64,000 nucleotides of DNA from NCBI RefSeq assembly GCF_907163125.1, contig NZ_OU015319.1, forward strand, positions 2,790,001 through 2,854,000. The letters are read 5' to 3'. The stretch comes from Cloacibacterium caeni (GTDB lineage Bacteria; Bacteroidota; Bacteroidia; Flavobacteriales; Weeksellaceae). Under the pieces are notes generated by a model. That model saw only the letters and a list, made by a program, of their open reading frames with translations, was not told the origin of the DNA and did not search any database. A program made the position numbers and the translations under genes. Each line of letters begins with the position of its first letter. Position 1 is the stretch's first letter. Shown here in pieces: positions 33,090-42,821 of this stretch.

Positions 33090-36017
33090 ATGATTAGAAA
33101 GCTTACTTTGGCATTTGCTGCAGTATTAGTTTCTGTAGTTGCTTTTGCCCAAAACCAGTTTCAGTGGAAAGAAGCTTCGAGTGGCGGTTACACGTATAAA
33201 TATGTAACCAATGACCCTGCGAAAGCTCGTTTTTACACTTTAAAGAATGGTTTAACTGTTATTTTAAGTCCTACGAATAAGGATCCTAGAATCCAAGCGT
33301 ATGTTGCCATCAAAGCAGGAAGTAAAACAGATCCTGCAACCAATACTGGTTTGGCGCATTATTTAGAGCACATGTTATTCAAAGGAACTGATAAATACGG
33401 TTCATTAGATTGGTCTAAAGAAAAAGTAGAATTAGAAAAAATTGACGCATTATACGAACAGTATAACTCTACTAAAGACGAAGTTCAAAGAAAAGCCATT
33501 TATAAAAAAATAGACTCTGTTTCTGGAGTTGCTGCAAAATATGCAATTGCAAACGAGTACGACAAAATGATGTCTGCAATGGGCGCTCAAGGAACCAATG
33601 CTTTCACCAGTTTTGAACAAACCGTTTATACAGATGATGTTCCTAGTGCTTCTTTAGATAAATATTTAGCAGTACAGGCAGAAAGATTCAGAAATCCAGT
33701 TTTGAGAATTTTCCATACTGAATTAGAAGCGGTTTACGAAGAAAAAAATAGAACGCTAGATAATGACGGGAGAAAAGTTTCTGAAACTTTATTCTCTAAT
33801 CTTTTCCAAAAGCATAACTACGGTTTACAAACAACTATTGGTACTGTAGAACACCTTAAAAACCCTTCGTTAATAGAAATCAGAAAGTATTTTAATAAAT
33901 ATTACGTTCCTAATAACATGGGAATTATCCTTTCTGGTGACTTTAATCCAGATGAGGTAATTGCAAAAGTGGACAAAGCGTTTTCTTACATGCAACCAAA
34001 ACCATTTGATAAATACACTTTCCAACCAGAAGATGCGATTACAGCACCAATTGTAAAAGAAATTGTAGGTCCAGATGCAGAAAATTTAACCATCGGTTAC
34101 AGATTGCCTGGAAATAAAGATAAAGATGCTTTGTTAGCTGACTTAGTTGGTCAAATTTTAACCAACGGAAGAGCGGGTTTATTAGACTTGAACTTGGTTA
34201 AAAAACAAAAATTATTGAGAGCTTCAGCTTTCACCTATTCATTAATTGATTATGGAATTTTATATCTTTCTGCTGCGCCAACTTCTGGCCAAAGTTTAGA
34301 AGATGTAAAAGCTTTAGTATTAAATGAAATCGAAAACCTTAAAAAAGGAAATTTTGATGACCAACTTATCACTTCTATCATCAATAACATCAAGAAAAAC
34401 AAAATCTACGAAACCGAAAAATACGGTGATAGAGCTAGTGTTTTGATGGATGCTTTCACTTCTGAACTAGATTGGAGAGACCAAGTTGCGTATGTAAATG
34501 ATTTGTCTAAAATTAAAAAAGAAGACATCGTAGCTTTTGCCAATAAATATTTTGGCGACAATTATGTAGCTGTTTTGAAAAGAAAAGGAGAATCTCCTGC
34601 AACTGTAAAAATTGAAAAACCATCAATTACACCAGTAGAAACCAATCCAGATAAACAGTCTTCATTTGTGAAAACAATAAATGAAATGCCTGCAACTGCT
34701 GCGAAACCAGTTTTCTTAGATTACAAAAAAGATATTCAGAAATCTAAATTAGGAAAAGCAGAAGTACTTTACGTTCCGAACAAAGACAATGATATTTTCA
34801 GATTAAGCTATCGTTACAAAATCGGTTCTTTGAATGATAAAAAACAAGGTTTAGCTTCTCAATACATTCAGTTTTTAGGAACTGATAAAATGACTGCCGA
34901 AGAAATTTCTAAAGCATTCTACAAAATTGCATGTAGTTTTAATGTTTCTACAGGAGAAGAATACACTACGGTAAGTATTGAAGGTTTGCAAGAAAACTTC
35001 GAAAATGCAGTGAAATTGTACGAAGAAGTGGTAAATAATGTAAAAGCAGATGATAAAGCTTTGGCAGCACTTAAAGCTAGATTAAACAAAGCTAGAAAAG
35101 ATGCTAAAGCCAACAAAGGTGCTATTTTACAAGGTTTAACAAGTTATGCGCTTTATGGTTCAGAAAATAAATTCAACAATGTTTTGACCAATGAAGAACT
35201 GAATGCGGTAACCGCTCAAGAATTAGTAGACAGAATTAAAAACCTTAATAATTATGAGCAAACAGTAATTTATTACGGACCAACTCCTGTTTATAACGTT
35301 GTTTCTCAGTTGAAAACATTGCACCAAGTTCCTGCAAATTTTGCAGTAGCAGCTCCAGCAAAAACTTTCAAACAAGAAGTTCCTGCTAAAAATCAAGTGC
35401 TTTTTGCAGATTATGATATGGTTCAGGCAGAAACCAGATGGATTAGAAATACAGAAACTTACAACCCAGAAAAAACTACGATGGTGAATGTGTTCAATAA
35501 CTATTTCGGTGGAGGTATGGGAAGTTTAGTATTCCAAACCATCAGAGAAAGTAAAGCTTTAGCTTACAGTACTTACGGATATTATGTGCAACCACAGAAA
35601 AAAGACCAAGATTACTATTTATTAGGTTATGTAGGTTCTCAAGCAGATAAATTTAATGATGCTACGGTTGCTATGAATGAATTGCTAACCAAAATGCCAG
35701 AATTGCCTAAAAATTTAGATTTGGCTAAAAATCAAGTGAAAAAAGATATTCAGACAGAGAGAATTACTCAAGATGGTATCATTTACAACTATTTAAACGC
35801 TAAAAATTTAGGTCTTACTGATGACATTAGAAAGAAAATGTACGAAACAGTAGATAAAATTACGATGGCAGATGTTAAGAAATTCCACCAGAATTATTTC
35901 TCAGGAAAACCTTACACGTATGCAATTGTAGCTTCTGAAAAAAGAGTGTCTATGGACGATATGAAAAAACTAGGAGAAGTAAAAAAACTTTCTTTAGAAG
36001 AAATTTTCGGATACTAG
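33090..36017 (+). CDS. M16-family zinc peptidase
   Basis: A large (975 aa) exported peptidase with a signal peptide (MIRKLTLAFAAVLVSVVAFA-Q). The N-terminal M16 domain has the inverted zinc motif H90-x-x-E93-H94 in LAHYLEHMLFKGT and the downstream glutamate in LEAVYEEKNRTLDND. The second M16-like half (about 560-975) keeps the fold (FNNYFGGGMGSLVFQTIRES) but not the zinc motif, the usual active/inactive two-half layout. The substrate is probably periplasmic peptides. It is single, with a strong terminator behind it. Confidence 0.92.
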   Translation: MIRKLTLAFAAVLVSVVAFAQNQFQWKEASSGGYTYKYVTNDPAKARFYTLKNGLTVILSPTNKDPRIQAYVAIKAGSKTDPATNTGLAHYLEHMLFKGTDKYGSLDWSKEKVELEKIDALYEQYNSTKDEVQRKAIYKKIDSVSGVAAKYAIANEYDKMMSAMGAQGTNAFTSFEQTVYTDDVPSASLDKYLAVQAERFRNPVLRIFHTELEAVYEEKNRTLDNDGRKVSETLFSNLFQKHNYGLQTTIGTVEHLKNPSLIEIRKYFNKYYVPNNMGIILSGDFNPDEVIAKVDKAFSYMQPKPFDKYTFQPEDAITAPIVKEIVGPDAENLTIGYRLPGNKDKDALLADLVGQILTNGRAGLLDLNLVKKQKLLRASAFTYSLIDYGILYLSAAPTSGQSLEDVKALVLNEIENLKKGNFDDQLITSIINNIKKNKIYETEKYGDRASVLMDAFTSELDWRDQVAYVNDLSKIKKEDIVAFANKYFGDNYVAVLKRKGESPATVKIEKPSITPVETNPDKQSSFVKTINEMPATAAKPVFLDYKKDIQKSKLGKAEVLYVPNKDNDIFRLSYRYKIGSLNDKKQGLASQYIQFLGTDKMTAEEISKAFYKIACSFNVSTGEEYTTVSIEGLQENFENAVKLYEEVVNNVKADDKALAALKARLNKARKDAKANKGAILQGLTSYALYGSENKFNNVLTNEELNAVTAQELVDRIKNLNNYEQTVIYYGPTPVYNVVSQLKTLHQVPANFAVAAPAKTFKQEVPAKNQVLFADYDMVQAETRWIRNTETYNPEKTTMVNVFNNYFGGGMGSLVFQTIRESKALAYSTYGYYVQPQKKDQDYYLLGYVGSQADKFNDATVAMNELLTKMPELPKNLDLAKNQVKKDIQTERITQDGIIYNYLNAKNLGLTDDIRKKMYETVDKITMADVKKFHQNYFSGKPYTYAIVASEKRVSMDDMKKLGEVKKLSLEEIFGY

Positions 36018-36038
36018 AAACTTTCAAAATATTTTTAG

Positions 36039-36067
36039 AAAAGACCGCAATTTTGCGGTCTTTTTTT
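36039..36067 (+). terminator. Intrinsic terminator
   Basis: AAAAGACCGCAA (36039-36050) pairs with TTGCGGTCTTTT (36053-36064) and ends in seven T residues; it closes the M16 peptidase gene. Confidence 0.9.
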
Positions 36068-36116
36068 GTGAATTATCTTCTTTACATAATAGATTTTTTT
36101 CTCGGAATTTTATAAA

Positions 36117-36132
36117 TGCTTACTTTTAAGCA
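36117..36132. promoter_or_regulatory. Palindrome upstream of the SDR gene
   Basis: TGCTTA-CTTT-TAAGCA is a perfect 6-base inverted repeat 23 bases before the SDR start codon. It may be an operator; there is no nearby regulator gene to pair it with. Confidence 0.35.
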
Positions 36133-36154
36133 ATAATTTTAAACAAGACTTGTC

Positions 36155-37036
36155 ATGAATATGTACACGCAACCGATGCTTCAAGAGAACGCATTAAAAG
36201 ATAAAGTAGCCATCGTTACTGGTGGTGGGAGTGGTTTGGGAAAAGCCATGACCAAATATTTTCTTCAATTAGGAGCCAAAGTAGTGATTACTTCTAGAAA
36301 TTTAGAAAAATTACAAGGAACTGCCGCAGAATTAGAAGCAGAAACTGGCGGTAAAGTACTTTGTGTTTCTTGCGATGTAAGAAATTGGGACGAAGTAGAA
36401 GCTATGAAAGAAGCTGCGATTAAAGAATTTGGTAGAATAGATATTTTGCTCAATAATGCTGCGGGAAATTTTATTTCACCCACCGAAAGATTGACGCATT
36501 CTGCTTTTGATTCTATTTTGGATATTGTTTTGAAAGGAACCAAAAACTGTACACTTTCTGTAGGAAAATATTGGATTGATAATAAAATTCCGGGAACTGT
36601 ACTTAATATTGTCACCACTTATTCTTGGACGGGTTCTGCTTATGTAGTTCCTTCAGCTTGTGCAAAAGCAGGAGTTTTAGCGATGACCAGGAGTTTAGCT
36701 GTAGAGTGGGCGAAATACAATATTCGTTTTAATGCAATTGCGCCGGGTCCATTCCCTACAAAAGGAGCTTGGGAAAGATTATTGCCGGGAGATTTAGCCG
36801 AAAAATTTGATATGAGAAAAAAAGTGCCATTGAGAAGAGTGGGAGAACATCAAGAATTGGCAAACTTAGCGGCGTATTTGGTTTCTGATTATTCAGCGTA
36901 CATTAACGGAGAAGTAGTAACCATAGATGGTGGAGAATGGTTGCAAGGTGCTGGAGAATTTAATATGCTAGAACAAATTCCACAAGAAATGTGGGATATG
37001 CTGGAAATGATGATAAAAGCAAAAAAGAAATCATAA
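36155..37036 (+). CDS. SDR oxidoreductase, 2,4-dienoyl-CoA reductase type
   Basis: A 293-residue short-chain dehydrogenase. The NADP-binding motif is TGGGSGLG and NNAAGNF follows. The active site is of the dienoyl-CoA reductase type: TTYSWTGSAYVVPSACAKAG has no tyrosine four residues before the lysine (S-A-C-A-K), which is the arrangement of mammalian DECR1, where a tyrosine further upstream serves. APGPFPTKGAWERL is also DECR-like. It probably reduces 2,4-dienoyl-CoA esters in beta-oxidation of unsaturated fatty acids. It stands alone between two terminators. Confidence 0.85.
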   Translation: MNMYTQPMLQENALKDKVAIVTGGGSGLGKAMTKYFLQLGAKVVITSRNLEKLQGTAAELEAETGGKVLCVSCDVRNWDEVEAMKEAAIKEFGRIDILLNNAAGNFISPTERLTHSAFDSILDIVLKGTKNCTLSVGKYWIDNKIPGTVLNIVTTYSWTGSAYVVPSACAKAGVLAMTRSLAVEWAKYNIRFNAIAPGPFPTKGAWERLLPGDLAEKFDMRKKVPLRRVGEHQELANLAAYLVSDYSAYINGEVVTIDGGEWLQGAGEFNMLEQIPQEMWDMLEMMIKAKKKS

Positions 37037-37049
37037 AAATCAACTTTTT

Positions 37050-37080
37050 AATCCCGAAATTTATTTTCGGGATTTTTAAT
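37050..37080 (+). terminator. Intrinsic terminator
   Basis: AATCCCGAAA (37050-37059) pairs with TTTCGGGATT (37065-37074) and is followed by T residues. It closes the SDR gene. Confidence 0.85.
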
Positions 37081-37111
37081 TTTAAATCCCTAATTTTATC
37101 CTTCCAAAAAA

Positions 37112-37892
37112 TTGAGGTTTTGTGAAAAAAAGTACTTTAAATTCCTTTTATTTCTAATTCTTTGTTTTTCAGTAAGGGTAATTTCTCAAACATGTGGAGG
37201 TTCGTTCGGAGCTCCAATTTTCGTAGAAGATTTTGGGAGGGTAAATAATTCTTATCAGACGGTTTCTCCAGCATTGGTATCTCCAGCATTTACCAATTAT
37301 ATTTATTCGTCAGTAATGCCACCCAATGATGGTTATTATACGATTTCAAATACTACGGAATATTTACCTTGGGGTTGGAAAAATTCATTAGATCATACCA
37401 ATGATCCCTCTGGAACTTATGGAAATATGTTGGTAGTAAATGCAGATTATAGCACGGGAGAATTTTCTAGAAATTTTAGCAGAAAATGGTAATCCTCCTT
37501 ATTTGTATTCTCTAGACAATGTAAATTGGCAAACTTCTAATATTTTTAAAAATTTGGATGCTGGGATTTATCAGATTTATGTAAAATCTCAAACCAATAG
37601 TTGTACTGCGGTTGCTACTTCGGCGGTACTTTTTATTCCAAATGCTTTTACGCCTAATCATGATGGTTATAATGATGTGTGGAGGGTTTCTAATATTGAG
37701 TTTTTCTCTAATGTGAAACTTAAAATTTTTGATAAGTATGGCACTCAAGTTTTTATGGCGGAAGATGTTTTAAAATTCAATTGGGATGGTCTATATAACG
37801 GAAGAATATTACCTTCAGAAACTTATTGGTATGTTATGGAAATTGATGGACATTATACCAGAACGGGTTGGATTTTTCTAAAAAACAGATAA
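37112..37892 (+). pseudogene. Internally deleted T9SS type-B surface protein
   Basis: Two fragments in different frames. The first (to the stop at 37492) has a leader (KKYFKFLLFLILCFSVRVISQ) and the N-terminus common in long flavobacterial adhesins (CGGSFGAPIFVEDFG ... NMLVVNADYSTGEF). The second (open from about 37440 to 37892) has the last repeat and the type-B T9SS sorting domain (FIPNAFTPNHDGYNDVW, KIFDKYGTQVF, ETYWYVMEIDG). Family members normally run to many hundreds of residues, so the middle is missing. The join, near 37455-37490, lies in a region with near-repeats GAATTTT and GAAATTTT. The start is also disturbed: GTG at 37122 would give a good leader only if the following A7 run had one more A. 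Confidence 0.75.
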
Positions 37893-37898
37893 AATAAG

Positions 37899-37925
37899 AA
37901 AGCCGAATCAACGATTCGGCTTTTC
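37899..37925. terminator. Bidirectional terminator
   Basis: AAAGCCGAATC pairs with GATTCGGCTTT around AAC, with A and T runs on the two sides. It serves the deleted surface-protein gene and the convergent protease gene. Confidence 0.85.
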
Positions 37926-37943
37926 TCATTAATGTATAGGATT

Positions 37944-38930
37944 TTATAAATTTCTTAAACCTGCTCTAGCTCCACCTGCAGCTACTACAGCTTGCATTCT
38001 GTCTCTTTGACCTGCAGAGAACATATACATTGCAGAATCATATACATAATCCATATAGTTCATGAACATTACAGATCTTTGTACACCACCACAAGTATTG
38101 TATAAAGGATAAGTTGGTGAACCACCATTAGAACCTGTTTGAGTAGGAGTGTCAGCTACGAAATCGTTTCCACAAGTTGCATCTCCCCAAATGTGACGAA
38201 GATTTAAGTAGTGACCAACTTCGTGAGTTGCAGTTCTTCCTAAGTTGTATGGAGCAGTAGCACCAGTTACACCAGTGTATTTAGAAGCTAAAACAACTCC
38301 ATCATTCCATAAACCAGCAGATTCTGGGAAAGTTGCGTATCCTAAGATACTTCCCATATCACCTACAACCCAAATGTTGAAATATTGTGTTGGGTCTGTA
38401 GCATCAATTCCTTTTGTAGAAGCTTTTTTCATGGCATCATTGGTTCTCCAAGATCTTACAGAAGTTGATTTTCTAACTGTTTTTACCAATCTAAATCTTA
38501 CTTTGGTGTCACCAGCAGCTACTGAAGCAAATTCAGCAGGGATTTTATTAATATCTGAGTTAGTTGCTCCAAAGTCTTTATTAAGTACAGCGATTTGTTC
38601 TGCGATTCTAGCATCAGAAAGATTTTCTGCTGTAGTTCTGTATAATAAATTTACAACTACAGGGATTTCTACAGTTCCATCAGCTAATACTCTTCCTAAT
38701 TTTTTAGCTTGAATGAATTTTTCAGTTCCCGCTTCTATTGCAGCAAATCTTGCTCTTGCTTTTGCGTCATTTTTAAGTAATTCTGCTCTGATTTCTTCAG
38801 ATGGACAAGATTTTCTAGATGCAGTTGCTGTTCTAGCATTTGTGTCTTCTGTTAAGTTTGCAGTTTCCTCTGTTGTGTTACATGCTGCTAACATACCTAG
38901 CGCTATAACTCCGAATAGTAATTTCTTCAT
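37944..38930 (-). CDS. Pappalysin-family (M43) zinc metalloprotease
   Basis: An exported metalloprotease of 328 residues. The leader ends in a lipobox LGMLAAC (cysteine 17), so it is probably a lipoprotein. The metzincin motif H236-E237-x-x-H240-x5-H246 (THEVGHYLNLRHIWGD) and the methionine turn MFMNYMDYVYD are both present. A cysteine-containing loop (DATCGNDFVADTPTQ ... YNTCGG) is typical of the M43B group, as is the IWVVGDMGSILGYATFP approach strand. It should cleave extracellular proteins or peptides. It is a single gene. Confidence 0.92.
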   Translation of the reverse strand: MKKLLFGVIALGMLAACNTTEETANLTEDTNARTATASRKSCPSEEIRAELLKNDAKARARFAAIEAGTEKFIQAKKLGRVLADGTVEIPVVVNLLYRTTAENLSDARIAEQIAVLNKDFGATNSDINKIPAEFASVAAGDTKVRFRLVKTVRKSTSVRSWRTNDAMKKASTKGIDATDPTQYFNIWVVGDMGSILGYATFPESAGLWNDGVVLASKYTGVTGATAPYNLGRTATHEVGHYLNLRHIWGDATCGNDFVADTPTQTGSNGGSPTYPLYNTCGGVQRSVMFMNYMDYVYDSAMYMFSAGQRDRMQAVVAAGGARAGLRNL

Positions 38931-39217
38931 ATCAAATTAATTTTTAATAAAATTGTTTTTTAATTCACAGCTGCGAATATATAGAGTTGAAATTTAGTGT
39001 GCAATATTTTTTTTAAATTTTTTTTCAAAAAGTGTTGATTTTTATTTAATAGATAGGTTTTTTCTTTGATGATTGAGTATTAAATTTACTTAATTCTTTA
39101 TGGATTTATTAATTTTATTAGGTTTTTTTTTATTGCTGATTTTGTAATTTTGGTGTGAAATGATAGAAATTTTTTATTTTTTAGATAATTTCTTTGTAAA
39201 GTTCTCAAAATAGAAAA
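38931..39217. other. AT-rich gap between protease and clpB
   Basis: About 290 bases without any open frame, very AT-rich with runs of T. It must contain the promoter of the protease on the minus strand. I see no repeat, RNA gene or other structure in it. Confidence 0.5.
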
Positions 39218-39244
39218 ATCCGCCTGAAAAAATTCCAGACGGAT
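39218..39244 (-). terminator. Probable terminator of clpB
   Basis: ATCCGCCTG (39218-39226) faces CAGACGGAT (39236-39244) with one mismatch; on the minus strand T residues follow (AAAAA on the plus strand at 39214-39218). Confidence 0.65.
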
Positions 39245-39292
39245 CTCCTATGAAAAACTTAAATGGTAAGTTATATATGAAAAATATCAATG

Positions 39293-41899
39293 TTATATTT
39301 CAACTGGTCTGAAAACCAGTCCGCTTTCTTCGAAATAATCTAATGTGATTCTGTCTCCATCATTTATCTTTCCTGCGAGAATTTCTTTAGATAATCTGTT
39401 CAGAACTTCTTGTTGAAGCACTCTTTTTAATGGTCTTGCTCCAAATGTAGGATCGTAACCTTTGTTGGTTAGATATTTTAAAGCGTCTTCAGTCGCAGTT
39501 AAGATGATGTTTCTCTTTTCTAGCATTTGATTAAAGCCTCTTAATTGGAAATTCACGATTTTACCAATTTCTGATTTGCTTAATGGTTGGAAAAGTACCA
39601 CTTCATCTATTCTGTTTAAAAATTCCGGACGGAGAGATTGTTTCAATAATCCGAAAACTTCTTCTTTGGTTGCTTCTAAAGTTTCAGAATCGATATTGTC
39701 ATCTTTGTCACGCTGTGCAGCGTCAAAACGTTCCTGAATAATATGCGAACCAAGGTTGGAAGTCATAATAATGATAGAATTTTTAAAATTCACTACTCTT
39801 CCTTTATTATCGGTTAATCTTCCATCGTCTAAAACTTGTAAAAGCGTGTTGAAAACATCTGGATGCGCTTTTTCTATCTCGTCCAAAAGCACTACAGAAT
39901 AAGGTCTTCTTCTCACCGCTTCGGTTAATTGTCCGCCTTCATCATAACCTACGTAACCTGGAGGCGCACCAACTAATCTAGAAACAGAGTGTCTTTCTTG
40001 ATATTCACTCATGTCAATTCTGGTCATGTTGTTCTCATCGTCAAATAAAAATTCTGCCAAAGCTTTTGCTAGTTCGGTTTTACCAACACCAGTTGTTCCA
40101 AGGAATAGGAAACTTCCGATTGGTTTTTTCTCGTCATTTAATCCGGCTCTATTTCTTCTAATAGCATCTGCAACTGCAGAGATAGCTTCTTCTTGACCTA
40201 CCACTCTGTGGTGGAGTTCGGTTTCTAGATTTAACAATTTTTCTCTTTCAGATTGAAGCAACTTGGTAACTGGGATTCCAGTCCATTTTGCAATCACTTC
40301 TGAAATGTTTTCAGCGGTAACTTCTTCTTTGATGAGCTCATTCTGATGTTTTTGCATTTCGAGTTCTAATTTTTTCAAATCTTCCTCTTTTTCTCTGAGT
40401 TTACCGTATTGTATTTCGGCAACTTTTGCGTAATCACCAACTCTAGACGCTCTTTCTGCTTCTAATTTCAGAGATTCTATTTCTTTTTTAATGGCGGTTA
40501 AATCTTCAGATTTTTGTTTTTCGCCAAGCCATTTTGCGTGGATTTCGTTTCTTTGTTCCTGAATTTTCGCAATATCTTCTTTCAGATGATTGATTTTTAC
40601 TTCATTTTTTTCTCTAGAAATTGCAGCGAGTTCTATTTCTAACTGCATTAATTTTCTGTCGAGAATATCTAATTCTTCAGGTTTAGAATTGATTTCCATT
40701 CTTAGTTTAGCTGAAGCTTCATCAATCAAGTCGATGGCTTTATCTGGTAAAAATCTGTCTGAAATATATCTTTGAGACATTTCTACGGCAGCAATAATGG
40801 CTTCGTCTTTTATTCTTACTTTGTGGTGTGCTTCGTACTTGTCTTTAATTCCTCTCAAGATAGAAATCGCAGATTCTGTGTCTGGTTCTTCTACCATTAC
40901 TTTTTGGAAACGTCTTTCTAAAGCTTTATCTTTTTCAAAATATTTTTGATATTCATTTAAAGTGGTTGCACCAATCGCTCTAAGCTCTCCTCTTGCTAAA
41001 GCTGGTTTTAAAATATTCGCAGCGTCCATCGCTCCTTCTCCACCACCAGCTCCTACTAAAGTGTGAATTTCATCGATGAAGAGAATGATTTGTCCATCGC
41101 TTTTAATGACTTCATTTACTACAGATTTCAAACGCTCCTCGAATTCACCTTTGTATTTTGCACCAGCAATTAATGCACCCATATCTAGGGAATAAATGGT
41201 TTTGTCCATTAAATTTTCTGGAACATCACCTGAAATAATTCTATGAGCAATTCCTTCTGCAATAGCGGTTTTACCTACACCTGGTTCGCCAATGAGAATC
41301 GGGTTGTTTTTGGTTCTTCTTGATAAAATTTGTAAAACTCTTCTTATTTCTTCGTCTCTACCAATTACAGGGTCTAGTTTTCCTTCTGCAGCGAGTTCAT
41401 TGAAGTTTTTAGCGTATTTATTTAAACTTTGATAAGTTTCTTCTGAACTTGCCGAAGTTGCTTTGCTTCCTTTTCTCAATTCTTTGATGGCTGCTTCTAA
41501 TGAATTTTTAGTCACTCCAAAATCTTTTAAAATTTTAGAAACTTCAGAATTTACCTCTAAAAGTGAAAGCCAAAGATGCTCAATGGTTACATATTCATCG
41601 CCCATTTTTTTGGCAACATTCGGTGCGTCTAAAAGAATTTTATTTGCTGATTGAGAAAGATAAATGTTTCCACCTTCTACTTTTGGAAGTTTTTCTAATG
41701 CCTCACGGTTTTTTTCTCTAATAAGGTTGAGGTCTGCTTCTGATTTTTTCATCAAGAATGCAGAAATATTTTCATCTACTTGAAGAATTCCTTCTAATAA
41801 ATGTTGAGGTTCAATGCTTTGATGGCCAAAATCCAGCGCAATTTGTTGTGCTTTTTGAATGGCTTCTTGTGATTTTGTGGTATATTGGTTTAAGTTCAT
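39293..41899 (-). CDS. clpB: Disaggregase chaperone ClpB
   Basis: Hexameric AAA+ disaggregase of 868 residues that works with DnaK. Order: Clp N domain ([20 protein letters not shown], two ClpN repeats), first ATPase with [13 protein letters not shown] and [13 protein letters not shown], the long middle coiled coil (about 405-525), and the second ATPase with [15 protein letters not shown] and [11 protein letters not shown], then the D2 small domain. All Walker and arginine-finger regions appear intact. Length is normal. No CIRCE element is visible upstream; the gene has a 240-base AT-rich leader region shared with the divergent TetR gene. Confidence 0.97.
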   Translation of the reverse strand: MNLNQYTTKSQEAIQKAQQIALDFGHQSIEPQHLLEGILQVDENISAFLMKKSEADLNLIREKNREALEKLPKVEGGNIYLSQSANKILLDAPNVAKKMGDEYVTIEHLWLSLLEVNSEVSKILKDFGVTKNSLEAAIKELRKGSKATSASSEETYQSLNKYAKNFNELAAEGKLDPVIGRDEEIRRVLQILSRRTKNNPILIGEPGVGKTAIAEGIAHRIISGDVPENLMDKTIYSLDMGALIAGAKYKGEFEERLKSVVNEVIKSDGQIILFIDEIHTLVGAGGGEGAMDAANILKPALARGELRAIGATTLNEYQKYFEKDKALERRFQKVMVEEPDTESAISILRGIKDKYEAHHKVRIKDEAIIAAVEMSQRYISDRFLPDKAIDLIDEASAKLRMEINSKPEELDILDRKLMQLEIELAAISREKNEVKINHLKEDIAKIQEQRNEIHAKWLGEKQKSEDLTAIKKEIESLKLEAERASRVGDYAKVAEIQYGKLREKEEDLKKLELEMQKHQNELIKEEVTAENISEVIAKWTGIPVTKLLQSEREKLLNLETELHHRVVGQEEAISAVADAIRRNRAGLNDEKKPIGSFLFLGTTGVGKTELAKALAEFLFDDENNMTRIDMSEYQERHSVSRLVGAPPGYVGYDEGGQLTEAVRRRPYSVVLLDEIEKAHPDVFNTLLQVLDDGRLTDNKGRVVNFKNSIIIMTSNLGSHIIQERFDAAQRDKDDNIDSETLEATKEEVFGLLKQSLRPEFLNRIDEVVLFQPLSKSEIGKIVNFQLRGFNQMLEKRNIILTATEDALKYLTNKGYDPTFGARPLKRVLQQEVLNRLSKEILAGKINDGDRITLDYFEESGLVFRPVEI

Positions 41900-42135
41900 A
41901 TTAATGGTTTTGATTGGTATGCTTCAAAATGTATTCTAAAGTAATTTTTAGGTCAAAATTTCCTGATTTCTGTAATTTCTTAAAATTTTTATAGACAAAA
42001 TTTCTGGATTTTATATATTATTGAGTTTGGATGTTGACATTTTTTCTTGTTTATGATTAGGTGTTTGTTAAATAAAATTCATAATTTTTATTTGTTTTAT
42101 TATATAATGTTAATTTTTTTAGAAAATTTATATTG
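41900..42135. other. Divergent intergenic region clpB / tetR
   Basis: About 240 AT-rich bases with no open frame. On the minus strand, TTTTGACC and, 20 bases further, TACATTTTG upstream of clpB loosely resemble a Bacteroidota promoter. No heat-shock operator is recognised. Confidence 0.4.
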
Positions 42136-42158
42136 TATATTTGTTGGAAACACAAATA
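42136..42158 (+). promoter_or_regulatory. TetR promoter with overlapping operator
   Basis: TATATTTG (42136-42143) fits the -7 box TAnnTTTG. A perfect inverted repeat TATTTGT-N7-ACAAATA (42138-42158) covers it and ends just before the ATG at 42162, as expected for an autoregulatory TetR operator. The next promoter, at 42779, carries one half of the motif. Confidence 0.6.
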
Positions 42159-42161
42159 CTA

Positions 42162-42749
42162 ATGAAGAATCTCACTCCGAGACAAAAAGAAATACTAAAT
42201 GTAGCTCTTGAATTGTTCTATAAAAGAGGTTTTGCAGATACCTCCATGAGAGACATTGCAGAAGTGATGAATATAAAAGCTGCTTCTCTTTATGCCCACA
42301 TTAAGTCTAAAGAAGAAATTATGGAGTGGATAAGTGAGGATGTGAGAACTAGATTTATGGAAAGATATTATGAAATTCTTGATTCTAAATTATCTGTAGA
42401 AGAAAGGTTTAGGTTAATGGTAGAAAATCACCTTAATTCTATTTTCCATAATGTAAAACTTTACGATGTTTTTTTTACTAATATCTTTAGACTAAGAGTA
42501 GATTTTAAACATCAGCATAAATATTTAGAAAACATTGATTTTTATATCGCTTTTGCTGAAAGTATTATTAAAGATTATCTTAAAAGTAAAGGTATGAAAG
42601 ATGATGAAAGTCTAGAACTGGTAACTAAATTCTCTATTAACATTCTTAATAATGTTTATAGATACATTCCAGAAGATAAATTTAATGTAGAAAATCATAC
42701 CGATTTTTTAAGGGATATGTTGCTTTATGGCGTGATTGGGAAAAAATAA
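42162..42749 (+). CDS. TetR/AcrR-family regulator of the paa cluster
   Basis: A 195-residue repressor-type regulator. The N-terminal HTH is complete: TPRQKEILNVALELFYKRGF, TSMRDIAEVMNIKAASLYAHIKSKEEI. The C-terminal ligand-binding part is all-helical and poorly conserved. I use ATG 42162 (MKNLTPRQKE); a TTG further upstream is in frame but less likely. It is the first gene of the phenylacetate cluster, 70 bases before paaE, so it probably controls the cluster, with a phenylacetyl-CoA-type effector by analogy to other paa TetR regulators (PaaR). The effector is inferred. Confidence 0.88.
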   Translation: MKNLTPRQKEILNVALELFYKRGFADTSMRDIAEVMNIKAASLYAHIKSKEEIMEWISEDVRTRFMERYYEILDSKLSVEERFRLMVENHLNSIFHNVKLYDVFFTNIFRLRVDFKHQHKYLENIDFYIAFAESIIKDYLKSKGMKDDESLELVTKFSINILNNVYRYIPEDKFNVENHTDFLRDMLLYGVIGKK

Positions 42750-42778
42750 ATTTATCTTTTATTTTTCGCATAAAATAT

Positions 42779-42786
42779 TATATTTG
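42779..42786 (+). promoter_or_regulatory. Probable promoter box upstream of paaE
   Basis: TATATTTG fits TAnnTTTG, 35 bases before the paaE ATG. It shares TATATTTGTTG with the tetR promoter, one half-site of the proposed operator. A hairpin-like GGG-TTACT-CCC follows at about 42796. Confidence 0.5.
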
Positions 42787-42821
42787 TTGACATTGGGTTA
42801 CTCCCGAAGAAATGAATTGAT

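Noticed and set aside
38245-38940. Two consecutive frames on the plus strand opposite the pappalysin-family protease
   Set aside because: The minus-strand gene has leader, zinc motif and methionine turn; the opposite frames are by-products of its codon use.
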